NCBI GenBank assembly: GCA_024509875.1
Contig: JAMPIV010005824.1
Span: forward strand, 507,001 to 571,000
DNA from: Oreohelix idahoensis
Taxonomy: Eukaryota; Mollusca; Gastropoda; Stylommatophora; Oreohelicidae
Reading direction: 5' to 3'
Length of the DNA: 64,000 bases
Positions 44,706 through 55,730 of this stretch are shown one piece after another. The notes under the pieces are model-generated. The model ran no database searches, was not told where the DNA came from, and was given only the letters and a program-made list of their open reading frames with translations. Every line of letters begins with the position of its first letter. Position 1 is the stretch's first letter. Position numbers and translations under genes: made by a program.

Positions 44706-45876
44706 GAAGGTAATTGCTGAAGTCTGTGCAAGTAAATGAACTGTTAGGGGTTGACGAGACTGACAGATTTCGCTTGTTCGCTAAGGTGTTGATTGCTTTC
44801 CATATATCTTTACTGTTTGTTTTGTTCTGAACCAAATTTTTAAAGTAATTTCTTTTTTCACTACGAATTAAATATTGCACTTTGTTCCTCTGTGCTCTGT
44901 ATGTGTTAAAGTCCTTGTTTTTGTGAGCTTGATCTCTCTGCCTCATGGCGTCTAGCACTGCTTGGGTGATCCAAGGAGATTTGACCTGTCGTTTCACACG
45001 AACTTCTTTAGTTGGTGCGTGGTTATCAAACACATAAAGAAAGATACGTGTCCAATGGGCAATGGCGTCATCGGGATCAGAAATCTGGTAAACACTGGCA
45101 AGAGGTGCAGTTCGCAAATCATGTAAAAATAGTTCACGGTTGAAATTTTTAAAACTTCTAAATTTAATACTGATATGTTTATTTCTTGGAGCTTTATATT
45201 TATTCTTTGACCACGTGCAACATATAGGATAGTGGTCACTCATCGCGACAGTAGGAACAGAGCATTCTATAATGTTTTCTGCACAGGTGACGTAGATGTG
45301 GTCAATTGTTGTGGATGATGCATTTGTTACCCTGGTAGGCTGGTTGACTATTTGTTTTAGGTTGTAAGATAGTATGATGTTTTCCCACGTTTGGTTTGTG
45401 TTATGCATGTCGATGTTGAAATCGCCTAGAAGAATAATTTCTTTGGCAGTGGTAAATACTTTATCCATCATAGTGGTGAAATCTTCGTACCAGATGGCTC
45501 CTGCACTGGGATTTCTATAAAGATACCCGACTAGAAATTGTCCCTGAGTCGGTAGTTTTATTTCTAACCATATGCACTCGGTCTCTGCTGTCTCTAAATC
45601 GCTTCTGTGGCGATAACTAATAGAAGTGGAAATATATACTACTATACCTGTTTCTAGCTTTCTACTTGAGTCTCGCCGAACTGTTTTAAAACCATTTAGG
45701 GCAATTTCATCATCTGATATTTTGTCGTTTAAACGACTTTCGGAAAGTCCAAAAACATGAAAATTTTTATTCAGAATTTGTGTAAGCTCAGGAAGTTTGC
45801 CTAATAAATGGTAAATGTTCAGGTGGCCCAGCAGTAGACCATCCTTAATTAGCCATTGTGTCTGATAGGTATGCAT
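44686..45876 (-). pseudogene. ORF2 endonuclease of the CR1/L2-type LINE
   Basis: An APE-type endonuclease: LGHLNIYHLLGKLPEL at the start, VFGLSESRL (catalytic Glu), GIVVYIS, LLGDFNIDM (GDFN), TTIDHIYVT (ID motif) and MSDHYPICCTW (SDH). These are the canonical residues in the right order. A connecting helical region with SPWITQAVLDAMRQRDQ follows. The frame ends at 44686, about 20 bases into the next frame, so a single-base shift separates it from the RT. The Met at 45876 lies just before the first conserved block and is a plausible ORF2 start. Confidence 0.9.
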
Positions 45877-46377
45877 TTTATTTTGGCGAGTGTTTTAAAA
45901 AGGAAAATAACAAAAGCAATTTTAGATACGAAACCTACGAAAATTTAAACTAATTAACGTCACCAAGTAAGTGAAAATACAAATGTTAGTACTTAACGTA
46001 CGAACGCTTGGTACAAGTATTGCTAAAAAATTACAATTAACTGAAATTGTCAGTAGTATATTAAAATAGTCACACAACAGTAGGCACGCACGTTTTCACA
46101 CCACAACACTAAAATTCTAACAAAGTAATTAAGCAACACTGAGAGAATACGAATTAAAAAAGTAAATAAAATAAAATAAAATCTTGCAAATTATGAAAAA
46201 ACTGTCGAAGGCCTGTAGCCAATGAAATTAGAGTGTTTTGAGAAAGTAACAAAGTACTTATTACTTTATGCGTCACAGTAATCAACTAGTTGTTCACGGG
46301 AGAGACGGCTTTGGTCGCAGGGATTAAGTCAATAACAAAAAACCAAAAAAATAAAAAATAAAAAATGAGTGGATTCA

Positions 46378-48696
46378 TCATCGATAATGGATGTCTCTGT
46401 CAGGTATATAGTAGGGCCCCCGTTGCACAGACATCATTAGTGCTTGGCTGAGGGATGCAGGACTGAATTGCATCAGGTATCCAAGTTCTGGGTTCCACTG
46501 AGCACGATCAGGAAGGCTACGGGAGGAAGCATGACGACTGTAGATTTCATCTGCAGTGGTTCCAACACTTGTAGGAGATTTTTGGGTCTGGGACATTGTG
46601 GCACTGCTTGTTGAACTGTCATATAATGTGTTTGTGAGGGGCTGTCTTATAGGTAGTGGAGGAAACATAACATCGTAACGTTCGGCTTCCTGGCTGTATG
46701 TGGCGTTCTGTTTGTTGTTAGGTAATTTGTTGGTTACAGAAGCGCTTCTTTGAGGGGCGGGCAAGGTGTGTTGTGCATTTTCATGAAGGGCTGATCTCAT
46801 GGTAGATCGGTTTGTGTTCTTTGTGTCTGGTGGGTTGTCGTGTTGCGTTCGCTGCGGGTACTTGATGTTTTTTGCTAGGATGCTGCTACCTAGTTTTGAT
46901 GTATGTATTTGATCTATGTAAAGGCGTTTCTTTGGTGCTCCAGAGTTGCTTGTGAAGAAAGGAGTGTTGTTGATATAGCCAATGTTGTTGTGTTCACAAT
47001 AGCTCTGGAGTGTCTTGTTGTTGGTGTCGGCTACGCGACGTTGGAAGCCATAGCAAGGTGGAATAATGGATGACATAAAAATGGAGGTGTTAGGAAATTT
47101 TTGTTTTATTGTAGTAGTCAGTTTGGAAATCGACGAAGGGCTAACGCTGTGTCCATTCATTATGTCGTTGATCCCTACATGTACTGTTGTTCTTGTAATG
47201 TTATGATGTATGTCGAACCTATTAATTCTATCAATTAATCTTTCAGTTCCAGCTCCAGGTATCGCTAATACTGAGACAGTTTCCTCTTTAGTTGTAGACA
47301 TCCGGTCATTGTATGTGCCTTTTAGGAGAGAGTCGCCAATTATAACTTGTGTTGCTTTACTACATAGTTGTTGACTCGGCTTTCGTTTTGATTCTTGCTG
47401 CTGCCATTGATTTTCCTGGTGTGAATCGTCCTGAATAGTCTGGGTGTTTTCATCGGGTGGTTGTTGTGTCAGTATCTGATCTGGTAGCGGCGTTAATGCC
47501 TGTTCATTTTGTACTGAACGCTGGTTAAGGGCGGTAAACCTGTTGCTTACTTTTACACTAATAGGGTAAGCTTCGTGTGCACGTGTATCCTCAACTTTTT
47601 TGGTGTTACATTGGTGCTGCTTGCGGCGTTCGTTTGATATATGTTCTTTGGAGGGATCTCCAGAAGCTTCAGGTACTGTAAGAGGATGTTCCGAGTGCTG
47701 TGTTTTATAAATAGAAAAATCGCTTCGTAGTTGCTCAACGACGTGTTTCATATTGGAATTATCTTCTCTCAGATGCAGTATTTCCTTTTTGAGTAGTTCG
47801 TTTTCTGCGCTGATCGATTTATAGACATTAGTCGTCAGATCGGCAATTAGTGTTCGAAGTGTGTCCTCCATTTTGAGCATCAGCTCCTGGCAGCACTGCG
47901 CATTTATCATGTGAGTGACTTCTGGGTGATTTTCCCGTGATAATGATTCATCTGTTTGTGTGCAAGTGTCTTTAGGGCCCATTGGATATTCTATGGCCAG
48001 CATAGGTTGAGAAAATGGAGTATTTGCTACTGTGTCGCTCGTTGGAAAGTCCCGTGTTGTGGGAGGCAAAGTGGATGTATTTGTAGGAGAGTGTATGCTA
48101 GAGTTAATGCTGATGATTTCGCTGTCAGCAGATGAGACGCTGGCAGCTGATGATGTGACGTCTATTGCGAGCTGGGGTAAACATGCTGTCGAGTCCAATT
48201 TTGTGGTACAAATTATGTTTTGTGCAGACTCATTTAAACTGACAAAGTCCGTTTCCAGCCATGACTCAATAACAGTGGCAGTTGCTTGAGCCATTATCTT
48301 GTTTTTTGTATGATAAAGGTGCAGAGATAATAGTGGTGTTGTGATGAAATCTTCTACAAAGGCACCTTGTTTATCTGCTCTCGTCTCGACATGGTCATTC
48401 TGGTAGTATTTGGTACACGTTGTGCGAAATGCCTCATAATGATATGTATTGTGGAAGAGTACAGTAGCACATTTACCGTCATTTGCTATTTTAAAGGTTA
48501 AATCCGACTCTTTGTTAAATCCCTGAAGTTTAACGCGAATAGCTCTGTTTTGGTCTAAGGAATAATTTTTGATTTTGGTCGGGCGTAATCTAGAGTCCCT
48601 ATCAGCTTTCGTTACCTGCGAGCCATGACCGATCTCCAAGTGTGACATGTTTACATGTCCGCTGGGATTAATTACCAGTGAAATACATCGCTCCAC
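46378..48696 (-). CDS. ORF1 of the CR1/L2-type LINE with SGNH/GDSL esterase-like domain
   Basis: This 772-residue frame has no stop. Residues 1-135 are of unknown type. The middle is Ser/Thr-rich and includes a helical, probably coiled-coil stretch (about residues 265-325). From about 445 to 620 there is an SGNH-hydrolase-like domain: VIIGDSLLKGT (nucleophile Ser, near 47330), VHVGINDIM (Gly and Asn blocks) and YIDQIHTSKLG (Asp and His, near 46915). The C-terminus is Pro/Ser/Gln-rich. Esterase domains in the first ORF are known in CR1-type LINEs, where their role is unclear. The start at 48696 is the longest choice. MAQATATVIESWLE (about 48297) is an alternative. All the catalytic residues expected of the family are present. 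Confidence 0.85.
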   Translation of the reverse strand: MERCISLVINPSGHVNMSHLEIGHGSQVTKADRDSRLRPTKIKNYSLDQNRAIRVKLQGFNKESDLTFKIANDGKCATVLFHNTYHYEAFRTTCTKYYQNDHVETRADKQGAFVEDFITTPLLSLHLYHTKNKIMAQATATVIESWLETDFVSLNESAQNIICTTKLDSTACLPQLAIDVTSSAASVSSADSEIISINSSIHSPTNTSTLPPTTRDFPTSDTVANTPFSQPMLAIEYPMGPKDTCTQTDESLSRENHPEVTHMINAQCCQELMLKMEDTLRTLIADLTTNVYKSISAENELLKKEILHLREDNSNMKHVVEQLRSDFSIYKTQHSEHPLTVPEASGDPSKEHISNERRKQHQCNTKKVEDTRAHEAYPISVKVSNRFTALNQRSVQNEQALTPLPDQILTQQPPDENTQTIQDDSHQENQWQQQESKRKPSQQLCSKATQVIIGDSLLKGTYNDRMSTTKEETVSVLAIPGAGTERLIDRINRFDIHHNITRTTVHVGINDIMNGHSVSPSSISKLTTTIKQKFPNTSIFMSSIIPPCYGFQRRVADTNNKTLQSYCEHNNIGYINNTPFFTSNSGAPKKRLYIDQIHTSKLGSSILAKNIKYPQRTQHDNPPDTKNTNRSTMRSALHENAQHTLPAPQRSASVTNKLPNNKQNATYSQEAERYDVMFPPLPIRQPLTNTLYDSSTSSATMSQTQKSPTSVGTTADEIYSRHASSRSLPDRAQWNPELGYLMQFSPASLSQALMMSVQRGPYYIPDRDIHYR

Positions 48697-48729
48697 TGGA
48701 AACCTTATCTGTTTAAGAGGAGCTAGTAT

Positions 48730-49735
48730 ACGCCGTCTCTTCTTTACAGCGGTCAGTGACGAGTCACGCGGTCATTGTTAAAAGCATGGTAGAAGGCATT
48801 TGCAGTCCAAAAATGAATACACCGATATAAAAATTCCCGATTCGACGATGCTGTCGTCCCAGCTCGCCATGACATTAATTGCTTGAGGGCGGACAAGCCC
48901 TGCGATTTATTGCTGTTTATTGTTCTCTAGCCAGAAGGTCACCGTCAGAGTTGGAATGTGTTACAGTAGTGTTTCATATATCGACAAATGGTGGCTGGAC
49001 ACGATGAACGCTCTTACCGTCATTCCATACAGAAAAAACACAATATTTATACGTGAATTTAACACAATTACAAAATAAACTATTTCATTATATGTCAAAC
49101 AAAACCGCCAACACATGGATGTATAAACCATCCATATTAAATGGGAACAACTTCAATAAAATATCCAAAATGTAGAGCCAAATAAAAACACGTCCGCACA
49201 GTCCAGACCAAATAAAAACACAGAAAAACCATCCAGTTCCATATGGAGCAGGGAAATGGGAACAACTTTTCAATAAAATTTATTTTCCATAAATGTATGG
49301 AGCTCAAGGGATATTAAAAAACAGGATGGTGGAATGGAAAAGCGAAGATCCTATCAGCCGTAGTACATTCTTTAAATTCCTCTAAATTTGCATCTCTGCC
49401 AAGAGTAATCTTGAGCGAAAAGTAGACACTTTCCGTTGTTGAATATGCGCTGACTTGAGTCCTACCAACATTATTACAATTCTGTACTAGGACGTCGGAA
49501 ACTTTGTTTTAGGCCGGGCATTCTAATTTAAATTTGAAAATTTTGTTGACGACGCCAGTGTAGTTAAAATATGCGTAGAAGTTTCACGTTACGTTTTTCC
49601 ACGTTACGTTATTTTCTGCCAAGACAAGATGGCTGACATGATCGTAAAGTGACCTGTACCTATATAGTAAAACTATTAGGCATGCTCGAAATGTTTGGAT
49701 GTAGTAACTGTGGTTCGACAACTGGCATCACAATT
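48730..49735. other. No gene recognised
   Basis: Sequence upstream of the LINE. A loose local duplication (CCATC-rich block followed by GGGAACAACTT and CAATAAAAT) is seen near 49129-49160 and 49226-49280. Confidence 0.4.
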
Positions 49736-49739
49736 TTCC

Positions 49740-49865
49740 TTTGTGCTCCTTGTCACTGTCGCTGGTTCCATTGCAGGAAGCTTGCACCAAGCATTGACAT
49801 GCTCTTAAAGCGATGGTTTCTATGACAATTTGTTTTACATGATCAGGTTGATAGCTTTATGCACA
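49740..49865 (-). repeat. Dispersed repeat family D, diverged copy
   Basis: GGAAGCTTGCACCAAGCATT, GACATGCTCTTAAAGCGATGG and TTTTACATGATCAGGTTGAT follow the family order on the minus strand. Confidence 0.45.
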
Positions 49866-49894
49866 AACTTTTAATAGTCGCTTTGTACTGAGGG

Positions 49895-50161
49895 GGGAGC
49901 CGCGGTAGGATAGTTTTTAGTGCACTGGCTTCCTAGCTCAGTGGTCCATGGTTCAATCCCCAGTTGAGGTGGGATTCTTTTAGGCCGCAAACGGCTCCTG
50001 GGTCGACCCAGTCTCAATTGGGTACCAGAGCAACTCTGGGAAGGTTAAGACGGCCGGCGTGATGCTGTCCACATCACCCCTAGTGTGCCGATGGTCGAGA
50101 AAATATGGGCCTAACACAATATTCGCAATATACCTCTATGGGCGTGTAACGAGATCCCCTC
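49895..50161 (+). mobile_element. SINE family 1, full-length copy
   Basis: The copy starts GGAGCCGCGGTAGGATAG, has the B-box-like GGTTCAATCCCC and ends GTGTAACGAGATCCCCTC. CTTTGTACTGAGGG at 49881-49894 and 50162-50175 is a 14-bp target duplication. Confidence 0.92.
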
Positions 50162-50867
50162 CTTTGTACTGAGGGTGCGGAAGCCCTAATTCTTTCATTG
50201 TCTGTTCAGAGACTTCCGGGAACTATACCGGGCTTCAACAACTGTGCACGTCAAATGATCCGAGCGTCATCTTAAACCCTTGTATGATATGTTCTCTCGC
50301 GCTTATGAACATAAGTAACTATAAAATTGCTTATAGTCATCCACAGCAGCCAAAACGCATTGGAGCCTCCACTGGGTGTGCGACAGGAATTTAATGGTCA
50401 CCAAGTCTCCTTGCTGGCTATTGGCTGGATTATGAAAAGAAAACCAGCACCCCACAGAGTATTCTTTTAAAAAGTAAAAATAAAAAAGCATGGCGATCTA
50501 CATTTTGCCGATGACCTGGTTTGTCTATCCCATAGCCGTAGCCACATGCAAGACTGAATGAGAATACGTAACGATAGGTCACGACAATTGTATATGGCAA
50601 AACACAGAGAAAAGAGAAAAACTGTGAGAATAAATGCGGAAAATAAAAACCACCTAGGCCTGGGTTTAGATTACATTCCAGGCAAGCGTTGACTAGGATT
50701 TTGAAGTGTCACGTCGCTTGCAAAGAAATTTAACAACAACAAAAAAACCTACTGTTACTGGTTTTATGTGAACCTAAATAACTCTGTATAAACATTTATA
50801 ACACATAAGGAAGGGAAACCCGAGGCCTGTAAACAGTAAATAAATATTAGACAAACATAAAGGTATG

Positions 50868-51953
50868 TGTTACGCACATAATTTTTCTAAGACTTTGTAT
50901 AATTAACTTGCCTGAATTTTACACTGTAATTTTTTCTTGGTCGAAGGTAAATAACCCTTGTTTGACTTTGATTACATTTTCAATGGTGGTTACCTTCTCT
51001 TGTGTCCTGACTCGTCGGTCCATTTTTTCGATCGATGTCAGGTCATTCTCCTTCTATGGTAGCATCGGTCAACTGTTTCTTGGAATGATTGAAACCAGAG
51101 ATGATGTTTTATTTCCTGTCCATATAAGGCGCGATTTCGTTATATCTTTGCCTGGTATGTCTCCTCATCGTCCCGTTTTGAGTCTTACTCAGGTGTATGC
51201 GTTCTGCGCATGTCTGTACTTAGGGAGAGTTTGAAAGGTCTTCCGCCCAGGGATTCGACAAGATGTTTTGAGCAGAGAGGACGCATCCTGCGTCTGTGAT
51301 CTTTTGATAGGGAATTGATAGTCCTCCTGTGAGTTAGTTTATGAACTTCGCTATGCCAGCGATTGCACCTACGTCCAGGTTATACTTAGGAATGCCTGTA
51401 AAGGTCAGCTTGACCTGTACTCCTGAACGACATTCTCGTGCGACCAGTAATAGATTTATTTTGCACATCTGATCTGCCAGCATCAGAGAGGAGTATTGTT
51501 AAACTTATGTACATTGATGATATGAAGCTGAGGCTGTAGTAAGCTGGGATTATCTACATCAGCTTATATGTATATATATAGAAGATTCATCGAAGAACTT
51601 TGTTATGCTGAATACCATGAACTGTCGTGTCTATGACGTATGTAATGTGGATGTAACGTATCTGTCATTGTGGATCGTCAAAATAAATGATGGAAACGTC
51701 AAGAGCAGTTTAACACTTTTATGACTTCCCACGTCATATCTCATGTTTGTAGATCTGTGAAGCTACATCACATCTACACTTACAACAAGCAACAACAAAC
51801 CAGACAAGACACCGTACATCACAGCCTATAATATCCCTGGTGTCTATAGGGGTGGTACTTTACTTGGCTACATATCAGCAACGGCTATTGGACTTGTACC
51901 TGCAACGTCTATAGTGGCCAGATTTGTGGCTTATCCTAAATCCACCCTTATCA
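50868..51953 (+). repeat. 5' LTR (1086 bp, internally deleted)
   Basis: It starts TGTTACGCACA and ends CACCCTTATCA. Compared with the 3' LTR it lacks about 254 bases (3' LTR about 59572-59825) and has six extra bases (TATACT). The missing block contains the TATA-like ATTTATATATAC, so promoter activity of this LTR may be reduced. The 108-residue frame inside both LTRs looks accidental. Confidence 0.93.
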
Positions 51954-51956
51954 TTT

Positions 51957-51972
51957 TATGGTGGCCAAAAGC
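51957..51972 (+). promoter_or_regulatory. Primer binding site
   Basis: TGGTGGCCAAAAGC begins six bases after the 5' LTR. TGG is the expected complement of a tRNA CCA end. The tRNA species was not determined. Confidence 0.55.
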
Positions 51973-52904
51973 TGGTTTCATCTGGTACCAGCACTCTCGG
52001 GGGTCAACAAACCCATGCAGCATATAACATCCAAGTTCGTGAACTACACTTCCTTCAAGATTCTACATCTACAATGACATATAGCAAGTTCGCTATATTG
52101 TGAATGTACCCGGCGCTGCTCGACAGTTTGTCAATTTTGCTGATTTAGAAGGTCAAGTGTCGATCAAATCGATTTACAGCTACTGCATTTAGAGGGTCAA
52201 GTGCCGATCATTGTATGTAAGAAGGACAAGTTCCGAAACTGCCATTCCTGCCTCAGAAGCTCGATTTCCTTCGTCATGGTTGTTTATGGGAGCAGATGTC
52301 GATCAACGTTGGATCATTTATCCCCAGAATGCTGATCACAACCTGTTCTGCACCGTGCTGACGTTTGGACTTATATACGTTAAGTGGCCTGTTTTATTTG
52401 TGAACTGTGCCCTTATACTCTAACTGAGCCTTCTGTATTTTCACATTCTTACTGTTATATGTTTACATGTTATATGTTATTTGTATATTTATTGTTTATA
52501 TTTCAGCGGGTCGGTTGGGTAGGTGACTATTATAAGGTATACCACGTCATAGAGGTCTTATAATAGCGTTCAATAGGAGCAATTTTCTTAATTGAAAATT
52601 TGCATGCAACATCTGTTGCTATTTTTGTTAGTTGTGATGAGGTGTGTTTTTTCTTCGTTGTTTTTGTAACATTTTTCTGTTCTTTAGTTTTGATTTTATT
52701 TGCTTGTATTTGTAGGTCTACTCTTTCCTGTCATTCAGTTCTATACACCATTTTGTTTATACACTGTGACGTCATTTGTTTGTTTACCTTTTTCGCATTT
52801 GTCATCACATTCTTTGTGATATTTTTTTTAATTTTTCGCTGTTTATTTAGTTGACTTCTGCGAATGTTTTCGTATTGTCTTTGATCTTTGTTATTGTTTA
52901 CATT

Positions 52905-53110
52905 GTCTTGGATCTTTGTTATTGTTTACATAGTTCTTAGTTAGCATTAACTATTGTTAAATATTTGCTTATGCACTATTAGCTGTGTAGTGCACTTATC
53001 ATAACTAACTGGTGGTTTTTGCTTATGCACTATTAGCTGTGTAGTGCAGTTATGATAACTAACTGATGGATATGTGGTTATGCACTATTAGATATGTAGT
53101 GCCCTTATGA
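52905..53110. repeat. Tandem repeats in the 5' leader of the LTR element
   Basis: GATCTTTGTTATTGTTTACA occurs twice near 52880-52930. The block TTATGCACTATTAG..TGTAGTGC recurs at about 52969, 53023 and 53078, a period of about 54 bases. It lies between the primer site and gag. Confidence 0.8.
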
Positions 53111-53272
53111 TTAAGAAGTGACTTGTGATATTATTATACATTTGATAATACAAGTTCTTTGTCAAAGACTTGTTTCCCACAGAGATCGGGGTAAACATTG
53201 TGATTATACAAGTACTTTATTTAAGTCTTGTTACTATTAAGGTTGAAATAAGATAATAAATTATTTCAGGAT

Positions 53273-54631
53273 TTGGGACTCATAATATTAGACATCATGT
53301 CTACCCTTGATTACTTTATTGAGCAAGGGAAAGCCCTTGGTAAGACTGGTGATAAATTAGAAGAGTATGCAAATACTCATTGGACTAAAGCACTGAAGTC
53401 TGAGGAGAAAAGACAAAAAGAGGAAAATAAAAGATTAGACAGAGAAGCTGAGCAAAAGAAGATAGATGCCGAGAATCTGAGACTGCAGATGCAGGCAGAT
53501 GAAAGAAAATTCCAGATGGAAATGGAAAAACAGAAAAGAGAAGCTGAAGCTGAGAATAAAAGATTGGACAAAGAAGCTGAAGAGAGAAAAATCCAGCTAC
53601 AAATAGATGCTGAGAATAAAAGATTGGACAAAGAAGCTGAGGAGAGAAGAATTCAGCTACAATTAGATGCTGAAAATAAAAGATTACAAGCCGAGGCTGA
53701 GGAAAGAAAGTTACAAAGAGAAGCTGAGGACAAAAAGTTACAAAGAGAGGCTGAGGAGAGAAAAGCAAAAATGGAGCATGAAGAAAAACTCTTAGCTTTG
53801 GAGTTAGAGAAGTTAAAGTTGATGAACATGTGTAATGCTAATGATCCAAATAAGGGGTCATCTTCTGATAAAGCTAGTACTTTTAAGATTAAACTACCAG
53901 CATTCAATGCTTCCAGTAACGATATAACGTTTTATCTGGAAAGATTCGAACGTTCATGTAAAACACATAACATAGATAAATCCCTGTATGTTTATCAGTT
54001 GTCCAATATACTTAGAGGTGATGCTTTGAGTATGTTAAGCATGGTAGATGAGCCTGACAAGAACAATTATGAGGTTGTCAGGGCGGTCTTGTTAAAGAAA
54101 TACCAACTGAACGAAGACGGCTATCGTCTTCAATTTAAAAATATGTTGCCAGAAACTGGAGTAGAATTCTCTGAATTCATTTCAAAGATACGTCTTACTT
54201 TTACACGTTGGGTTGAGCTGTCTAAGACAGAACATACATTTGAAGCACTTATGGACTTACTACTTAGAGACAAGGTTATGTCTTCTGTCAATGAATCTTT
54301 TCTTGCTTTTCTTCATGAGCGTAAGCCTAAAAACATAAAAGAAATGGAGGAATACTGTTGCCAGTATGTCACTGCGCACCCTCACGTAACCATTAGCAAC
54401 TCTAGAGTAAAAGAAGGTTTGCCGGTTGCTTCGGCAGCACCATATGGCCCAAACTTCATGCGTAAATTTCAAGGTACTCAACAAAATTTTAATAGAAAGA
54501 GTAACCGTAATTATGCTCAGAATCATGGCAATCAATCACATTGTGATTCTTCTTCGAAGAACTGGAGACAAGCTGATAGTCCTCGGTCTGCTGATGCTTC
54601 CACCATGGCACCCCTACGACCCACCCAATAA
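53273..54631 (+). CDS. Gag with long coiled coil and SCAN-like capsid region
   Basis: This frame of 452 residues starts at the Met of MGLIILDIMSTLDYF; the second Met, MSTLDYFIEQGKALG (53297), may be the true start. Residues about 40-185 are a charged helical region built of repeated units of the type AENKRLDKEAEERKIQLQ, surely coiled coil. Residues about 205-375 are a helical capsid-like domain (FYLERFERSCKTHNIDKSLY, then RGDALSML, TRWVELSKTEHTFEALMDLL, ERKPKNIKEMEEYC). The RW.E....TFE.L.DLL pattern followed by ERKP resembles the SCAN domain. The frame ends TAA at 54629-54631, but the same frame stays open beyond it. Gag would build the particle that packages element RNA. Confidence 0.85.
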   Translation: MGLIILDIMSTLDYFIEQGKALGKTGDKLEEYANTHWTKALKSEEKRQKEENKRLDREAEQKKIDAENLRLQMQADERKFQMEMEKQKREAEAENKRLDKEAEERKIQLQIDAENKRLDKEAEERRIQLQLDAENKRLQAEAEERKLQREAEDKKLQREAEERKAKMEHEEKLLALELEKLKLMNMCNANDPNKGSSSDKASTFKIKLPAFNASSNDITFYLERFERSCKTHNIDKSLYVYQLSNILRGDALSMLSMVDEPDKNNYEVVRAVLLKKYQLNEDGYRLQFKNMLPETGVEFSEFISKIRLTFTRWVELSKTEHTFEALMDLLLRDKVMSSVNESFLAFLHERKPKNIKEMEEYCCQYVTAHPHVTISNSRVKEGLPVASAAPYGPNFMRKFQGTQQNFNRKSNRNYAQNHGNQSHCDSSSKNWRQADSPRSADASTMAPLRPTQ

Positions 54632-55730
54632 TTTTACACCCATTTAGGCCGCAGAGGTAGTCAATATAGAGGCAATCAAAACTATTTTTCGCGGAGACCT
54701 CATCAATATAGAAATGATAATGACAGTTATGGAAACTGGGATTCAAACCAGGATAACAATTACAGTAGAGAGTATAATAATAATTTCAGAGGCAATAATG
54801 GTCGCGGTAGATCTCAACATAAAAGAAAGAGATATCAACAGACAAACTCTGTACAGCAAGAGTCTCAGGGAGCATGTAAACAGGTTGATGATAATAAAAA
54901 CTCTAGTGCTATCACATGTTCTGCCTTTGACTTTGGTAGGGCAACTAAATGTCCCCAATGCAGTACTTTGTTCGAACCGACTACCGTAACTACTTTGAGC
55001 TGTGGTCACCCTCTTCCCGCTCTTCCTGCTGCAGTTGCGCATGACGGGAGAGGTTCTCTTATCCTACATAAGGGTCTTGTAAATAGTAATCCAGTCTCAG
55101 TCCTTTTTGATTCTGGATGTACTACTATTGGTGTTAGGCAATCTCTTGTAGATCCATCCTGTGCTACAGGAAAGGTGATCAAATGTGTCACATTTGGTGG
55201 CACTTTGGAAAAGTATCCTACTGCCATAATACATATTGCTACTCCCTTCTTTACGGGAGATGTCCACGCGTGTCTTCTACCTAACCCTATAGCGGACCTT
55301 ATTATCGGTCGTATTCACGGAGTTAGGGAATGTACCCCACAGCAGATTGCTGTTTGGGAGGAACAAAATATTGAAGCTACCAATGCAGTGGTAACAAGAG
55401 CACAAGCTCTGGAAACACCTCAAACTTCATTAACTGATAATAATGAAGTAAATAGCCAAAATAGTCACTTGATTATTTCACGTGACTCTTTTATAAAATT
55501 GCAAGAAGAAGACCCTTCTTTCCAAAAATTCTTCATTCTAGCAAAAAAAGGTGATCCAAATCAAAATACAAATAGAAAGTCTTGGATCACAATGAAGAAC
55601 GGCGTACTTGTGCGTATGGTACAAGACTCGACTACGTCTGCACATTCTCAAATTCTTGTGCCTAAGAGTATGAGATTGCAAATATTGCAACATGCTCATG
55701 ACTCACAATGTGCTGGACATATGGGTTTTT
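54632..55730 (+). pseudogene. Nucleocapsid-like linker, protease and N-terminal integrase segment (gag-pol)
   Basis: This part is in the same frame as gag after its TAA. It first encodes an Arg/Gly/Asn/Gln/Tyr-rich stretch (54632-54870) without a CCHC knuckle, then CPQCSTLF...CGHP, a different Cys/His cluster. The protease follows with VLFDSGCTTIG (catalytic Asp near 55109) and DLIIGRIHGV. Near 55690-55725 the integrase zinc-binding His pair begins (LQHAHDSQCAGHMGF). A frameshift at a T run near 55728 ends it. The missing CCHC knuckle and the RG-rich basic region suggest that RNA binding relies on the latter. Confidence 0.82.

Larger units (their letters stand above)
42716..48720 (-). mobile_element. 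CR1/L2-type LINE, near full length
   Basis: On the minus strand the order is ORF1 (48696-46378), a ~500-bp spacer, ORF2 with endonuclease and reverse transcriptase (45876-43043), a ~310-bp 3' UTR and a short tandem tail (four GTTC units, plus strand GAAC at 42716-42733). Short tandem 3' tails without poly-A are typical of this group. The 5' boundary is uncertain. ORF1 is open, whereas ORF2 has two frameshifts. Confidence 0.88.

Noticed and set aside
50908..51234. 108-residue open frame present twice (also 59138-59464)
   Set aside because: It is duplicated because it lies in the two LTRs. It shows no domain, signal peptide or codon pattern of a real protein.
53377..53907. Phe/Ser/Leu-rich minus-strand frames opposite gag
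   Set aside because: They are antisense shadows of the repetitive coiled-coil coding sequence.
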